Shown piece after piece: positions 61,578-64,000 of a stretch of DNA of 64,000 nucleotides. The DNA is from Chloroflexota bacterium (GTDB lineage: Bacteria; Chloroflexota; Dehalococcoidia; Lucifugimonadales; UBA3495). The translations under genes were made by a program, and so were the position numbers. How positions within the stretch are numbered: position 1 is the stretch's first letter; the number at the start of each line of letters is the position of its first letter. The notes below the pieces were generated by a model. It had not been told where the DNA came from. It saw nothing but the letters and a program-made list of their open reading frames with translations, and did not search any database. Location of the stretch: NCBI GenBank assembly GCA_002721995.1, contig PBMF01000025.1, positions 120,964-184,963 of the forward strand, in the 5' to 3' direction.

Positions 61578-62807
61578 ATGGCAAGTATTGATGCGGCCTC
61601 CGGCGCGACCAAAGATGTGCGGCTGACGGCCCGGGTGATGGTGACGGCCCTGGCCACCGGCCACGTGGCCTTCCACTGGATCCTGCAGAGCTTCGTGGTG
61701 GTGCTGCCGGAGATTCAGCGGACCTTTGGCCTGAACGGTGTGGGAGTGGGCGGCATTCTGACCATGCGGGAACTGGCCTCCGGCTTGGTGGCGTTGCCAG
61801 GCGGAGTTGTGGTGGATGTGGTGCGCCGTTGGTGGGGGCCGCTTCTGGCGGTATGTGTCGGGGCATCGGGCCTGGGCTCGCTGCTCATGGGAATCTCCCC
61901 CGCGTATCCGCTTCTGCTCTTGGGAGTGGCTGTGGTGGCCATCTCCCACTCCCTATGGCATCTGCCCGCCGCGGCTTCGCTTTCCCACCATTTTGCCGAA
62001 CGGAGGGGGACCATGCTGGCCTTCCACGGTGTCGGCGGCAGTATCGGCGACGTGGCCGGCCCGCTGATCACCGGAGCGCTCCTCTTGGTACTGGGCTGGC
62101 GGGGAATTCTCAGCGTCTACGCGGTGGCGCCCATATTCATGGGATTCATGGCTGTCTGGGCGTTCCGTAACATTGGCGACGTGAAATACGAAGCCAGCAA
62201 GGAACTGGACCTGGCCGGGCGCGTCGCCATGACCAAGACCCTGCTGAAGAGCAACGTTTTATGGGGATTGACCATCGTTCGCGGTCTCCGCTCCATGGCC
62301 CTGGTGGCGTTGGTGACCCTGCTCCCCCTGTACCTGGGCAACGACCTGGACCTGGGGGTTTTCAACCGCGGCTTCCACATCGGAATGCTGATCGCGGTGG
62401 GGCTGCTGGCCAAGCCGGCGGCCGGATATCTGTCCGACAGGTTCGGGCGGAAACAGCTCCTCGTGCCCGGGCTCGCCTGGTCCTGTGTGATGTCTTTGGC
62501 GCTGATAGTGTTTGACGACGGTATAACACTCACCATCGCCATTGGGCTATTGGGACTCTTTTTGTACCCGGACCAGCCCATTCTCACCGCCGCCGTATTC
62601 GACGTGGTCGGGCGCGAGGTAGCGACCACCGGTCTGGGAGTGGTGTCCTTCGCCAGCTTCCTCATGGCGGCGACTTCATCGCTGATAGCGGGGGCCATCT
62701 ATGAGGTTGCCGGCTTCGAGGTGGGCCTGTACTACATCGCCGGTCTCTTTGCCCTTGCCGCGGTCATATTCGCCGTTCTTCCCTTGTCCCGTCGGATAAG
62801 CGAATAG
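61578..62807 (+). CDS. MFS transporter (5), next to AraC regulator
   Basis: 409-aa, twelve-TM major facilitator: VMVTALATGHVAFHWILQSF, then LASGLVALPGGVVVDVVRRWWGP and the central AGRVAMTKTLLKSNVLWGLT loop. SDRFGRKQLLVPGL after TM8 is the MFS A-like motif. Probably an exporter regulated by the divergent AraC gene; that regulator is interrupted, so control may be lost. ATG at 61578 with no strong Shine-Dalgarno. Confidence 0.87.
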   Translation: MASIDAASGATKDVRLTARVMVTALATGHVAFHWILQSFVVVLPEIQRTFGLNGVGVGGILTMRELASGLVALPGGVVVDVVRRWWGPLLAVCVGASGLGSLLMGISPAYPLLLLGVAVVAISHSLWHLPAAASLSHHFAERRGTMLAFHGVGGSIGDVAGPLITGALLLVLGWRGILSVYAVAPIFMGFMAVWAFRNIGDVKYEASKELDLAGRVAMTKTLLKSNVLWGLTIVRGLRSMALVALVTLLPLYLGNDLDLGVFNRGFHIGMLIAVGLLAKPAAGYLSDRFGRKQLLVPGLAWSCVMSLALIVFDDGITLTIAIGLLGLFLYPDQPILTAAVFDVVGREVATTGLGVVSFASFLMAATSSLIAGAIYEVAGFEVGLYYIAGLFALAAVIFAVLPLSRRISE

Positions 62808-63123
62808 GGCTGGACCAGGAGAATGATTGCGCCCCCGGCTGGAGAGACTGGGGGAGCGTTTCGCGGGAGGGCGATCGTAAAACCCCGGAGGAGGGGGCGG
62901 TTTGTCCAGTATTTAGGCGGGCTTCTGCAATGTCAGAAACGCAGATACTAGACTAAACGCTGACAAGACATAACCCAAGTTGTACCCGGGTCATGTTGTG
63001 TGGGCTGAATGGCCCACCGGGCAGCCCAGTTTGACTGGCCAAAGATGGCTCAGAAAAGACTGAGGCCCGCCTGTCAGGACTGTGTCCAACAGGCGGGACC
63101 CTGTTTATCGTAGTGCCGGGTGG
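62808..63123. other. 316-bp intergenic region
   Basis: No gene seen. It holds a hairpin at 63068-63100 (CCCGCCTGT/ACAGGCGGG) near the convergent LLM stop, probably a shared terminator, and some GA-rich sequence at 62840-62905. Confidence 0.5.
63068..63100. terminator. Hairpin between convergent MFS and LLM genes
   Basis: Perfect 9-bp stem CCCGCCTGT/ACAGGCGGG with a 14-nt loop, 24 bp from the LLM stop. No long T-run, so termination is unproven. Confidence 0.5.
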
Positions 63124-63966
63124 TCAGGAGATCAGCCTGGCGCACTCGTCAATGATGGGTGTGACCTTGTCTCGCTCTTCCGAAGGCAGGGAGAAGATCA
63201 CCCGGTCCACGCCGGCGTCCCGCAGACGGCCGATCAGTTCCGGGTCGGGCCGGACGCCGAAACTGGTGATGTTCAGAGAATTGGGGTCTCTGCCAGCCTC
63301 CTCCGCCTGTTTCTTCAGCAGCACGATCTTCTCGCCCAGGCTGGCCCCTCCGCCACGGCCTCCGATGGGCATCCAGCCGTCGCAGTACTCCACCACCCGG
63401 TCGAAGGTGGTGGGGCCGTCTCCGCCCATGAGGATGGGCGGGTGGGGCCGCTGTACCGGTTTGGGGTAGGCCCACATCTTGTCGAAATCCACGTGGTTGC
63501 CGTGGAATTCGGCCTCCTCTTGGGTCCATATCTCTTTCATGGCCAGGATATTCTCGCGGAGTATCCGCCAGCGCCGCCGGAAATTGGTCCCGTGGTCTTC
63601 CATCTCCTCGGCGTTCCAGCCGCCTCCGATGCCGAAGATGAATCGGCCTCCAGAGAGCATGTCCAGGCTGGCGATTTCCTTGGCCGTCACGATGGGGTCG
63701 CGCTCGATCATGAGACAGATACCGGTGCCCAGATTGATGTTTTTGGTCACGCTAGCGGCGGCGGTGAGGGCCACGAATGGGTCCAGGGTGTGCCAATAGT
63801 CCCTGGGTAGTTCGGGCCCGCCGGGCCAGGGACTGATGCGGCTGGCGGGGATGTGGGTATGCTCCGGTACCCACATGGACTCAAACCCCCGGTCCTCCAG
63901 CATTTTGGCCAAGTCATCCGGACGGATGGAATAGTCGGTCGAGAACATCATTGCGCCGTAGTCCAT
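63124..63966 (-). CDS. F420-type LLM-class oxidoreductase (LLM 6)
   Basis: 280-aa luciferase-like protein of the TIGR03619-type F420 subgroup: ESMWVPEHTHIPASRISPWPGG, LGTGICLMIERDPIVTAKEIASLDMLSGGRF, GGGWNAEEMEDHG and PPILMGGDGPTTFDRVVEYCDGWMP are characteristic. It reads away from the window edge; the gene appears complete (ATG at 63966). It would use F420H2 for reduction or oxidation of an organic substrate. Unrelated in detail to the four other LLM groups here. Confidence 0.9.
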   Translation of the reverse strand: MDYGAMMFSTDYSIRPDDLAKMLEDRGFESMWVPEHTHIPASRISPWPGGPELPRDYWHTLDPFVALTAAASVTKNINLGTGICLMIERDPIVTAKEIASLDMLSGGRFIFGIGGGWNAEEMEDHGTNFRRRWRILRENILAMKEIWTQEEAEFHGNHVDFDKMWAYPKPVQRPHPPILMGGDGPTTFDRVVEYCDGWMPIGGRGGGASLGEKIVLLKKQAEEAGRDPNSLNITSFGVRPDPELIGRLRDAGVDRVIFSLPSEERDKVTPIIDECARLIS

Positions 63967-64000
63967 ATCGCCTCACTCACAAATGGGCGGGCAAGCAGCC

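Noticed and set aside
1-64000. Stop-codon reassignment (TAG or TAA as sense) to explain in-frame stops
   Set aside because: Most intact genes end at TAG or TAA exactly where family proteins end, so both act as stops.
1-64000. tRNA, rRNA or CRISPR features
   Set aside because: I saw no cloverleaf, rRNA-like sequence or regularly spaced repeats. Hits to GGTTCGA-like strings lie inside coding genes.

Overview
The window is GC-rich bacterial DNA of about 64 kb. I count about 62 protein genes, of which 49 read as intact and 13 are visibly broken. I see no tRNA, rRNA, CRISPR array, transposase or phage gene. The gene content points to a SAR202-type marine Chloroflexota (Dehalococcoidia-related). 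There are six luciferase-like flavin monooxygenases, a mandelate-racemase/enolase-type dehydratase, a Rieske ring-hydroxylating oxygenase, four VOC (glyoxalase-fold) proteins, five MFS carriers, CaiB/thiolase/MaoC CoA chemistry and a sulfopyruvate-decarboxylase pair. This assignment is inferred from gene families; no marker gene is present to prove it.

Layout. 0.1-2.0 kb (+): FAH-family hydrolase and esterase. 2.0-5.2 kb (-): a decayed two-component operon (kinase, receiver, orphan HisKA protein). 5.4-12.8 kb: MFS exporter, three luciferase-like monooxygenases, and a tight minus-strand operon of VOC, TIM-barrel epimerase, VOC and monooxygenase. 13.5-17.3 kb (+): broken Rieske oxygenase, amidohydrolase and epoxide hydrolase, with a REPIN-like inverted-repeat element inside. 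17.4-18.3 kb (-): two related broken lipoproteins. 18.4-26.7 kb: TIGR03083 protein, GNAT plus enolase-superfamily pair, epimerase plus VOC, a nonsense-interrupted monooxygenase, MFS, YgjP-like peptidase and VOC. 26.9-30.8 kb (+): broken sensor kinase and an ABC-F protein. 31-33.8 kb (-): OYE-type flavin oxidoreductase, then the remnant of an arsenite-oxidase-like molybdoenzyme locus (Rieske subunit with a lost ligand, broken Tat protein, broken mobA, no catalytic subunit).

34-45.9 kb: SDR, carboxymuconolactone-decarboxylase-like proteins, thiolase, CoA-transferase, stress protein, a three-gene operon (Asp/Glu-racemase fold, PNPOx fold, Gfo/Idh), M20 amidohydrolase and aldo/keto reductase. 46.4-52.2 kb: a secreted repeat protein, an MqnA-like protein and an NHL propeller/DUF1501/DUF1800 run. 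52.4-57.9 kb: a sulfopyruvate decarboxylase pair (comD/comE) divergent from two tandem-duplicated MFS carriers and an NtaA/DszA-type monooxygenase. This is the best candidate for an organosulfur (or phosphonate) module. 57.9-64 kb: DNRLRE remnant, MaoC pair, broken acyl-CoA dehydrogenase, broken AraC regulator beside an MFS carrier, and a last F420-type monooxygenase.

Three features run through the window. First, there are about 20 inactivating lesions in 13 genes, split evenly between in-frame stops (all TAA or TAG) and frameshifts. Second, TAG is the preferred stop of intact genes (25 of 49 by my hand count) and TGA the rarest (9), the reverse of most GC-rich bacteria. Third, many terminators share an AGGCC...GGCCT stem. 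The genes read as a scavenger of diverse, partly oxidised organic compounds: flavin and Rieske oxygenases open substrates, hydrolases, epimerases and VOC enzymes process them, and CoA-ligation, hydration and thiolysis feed central metabolism.
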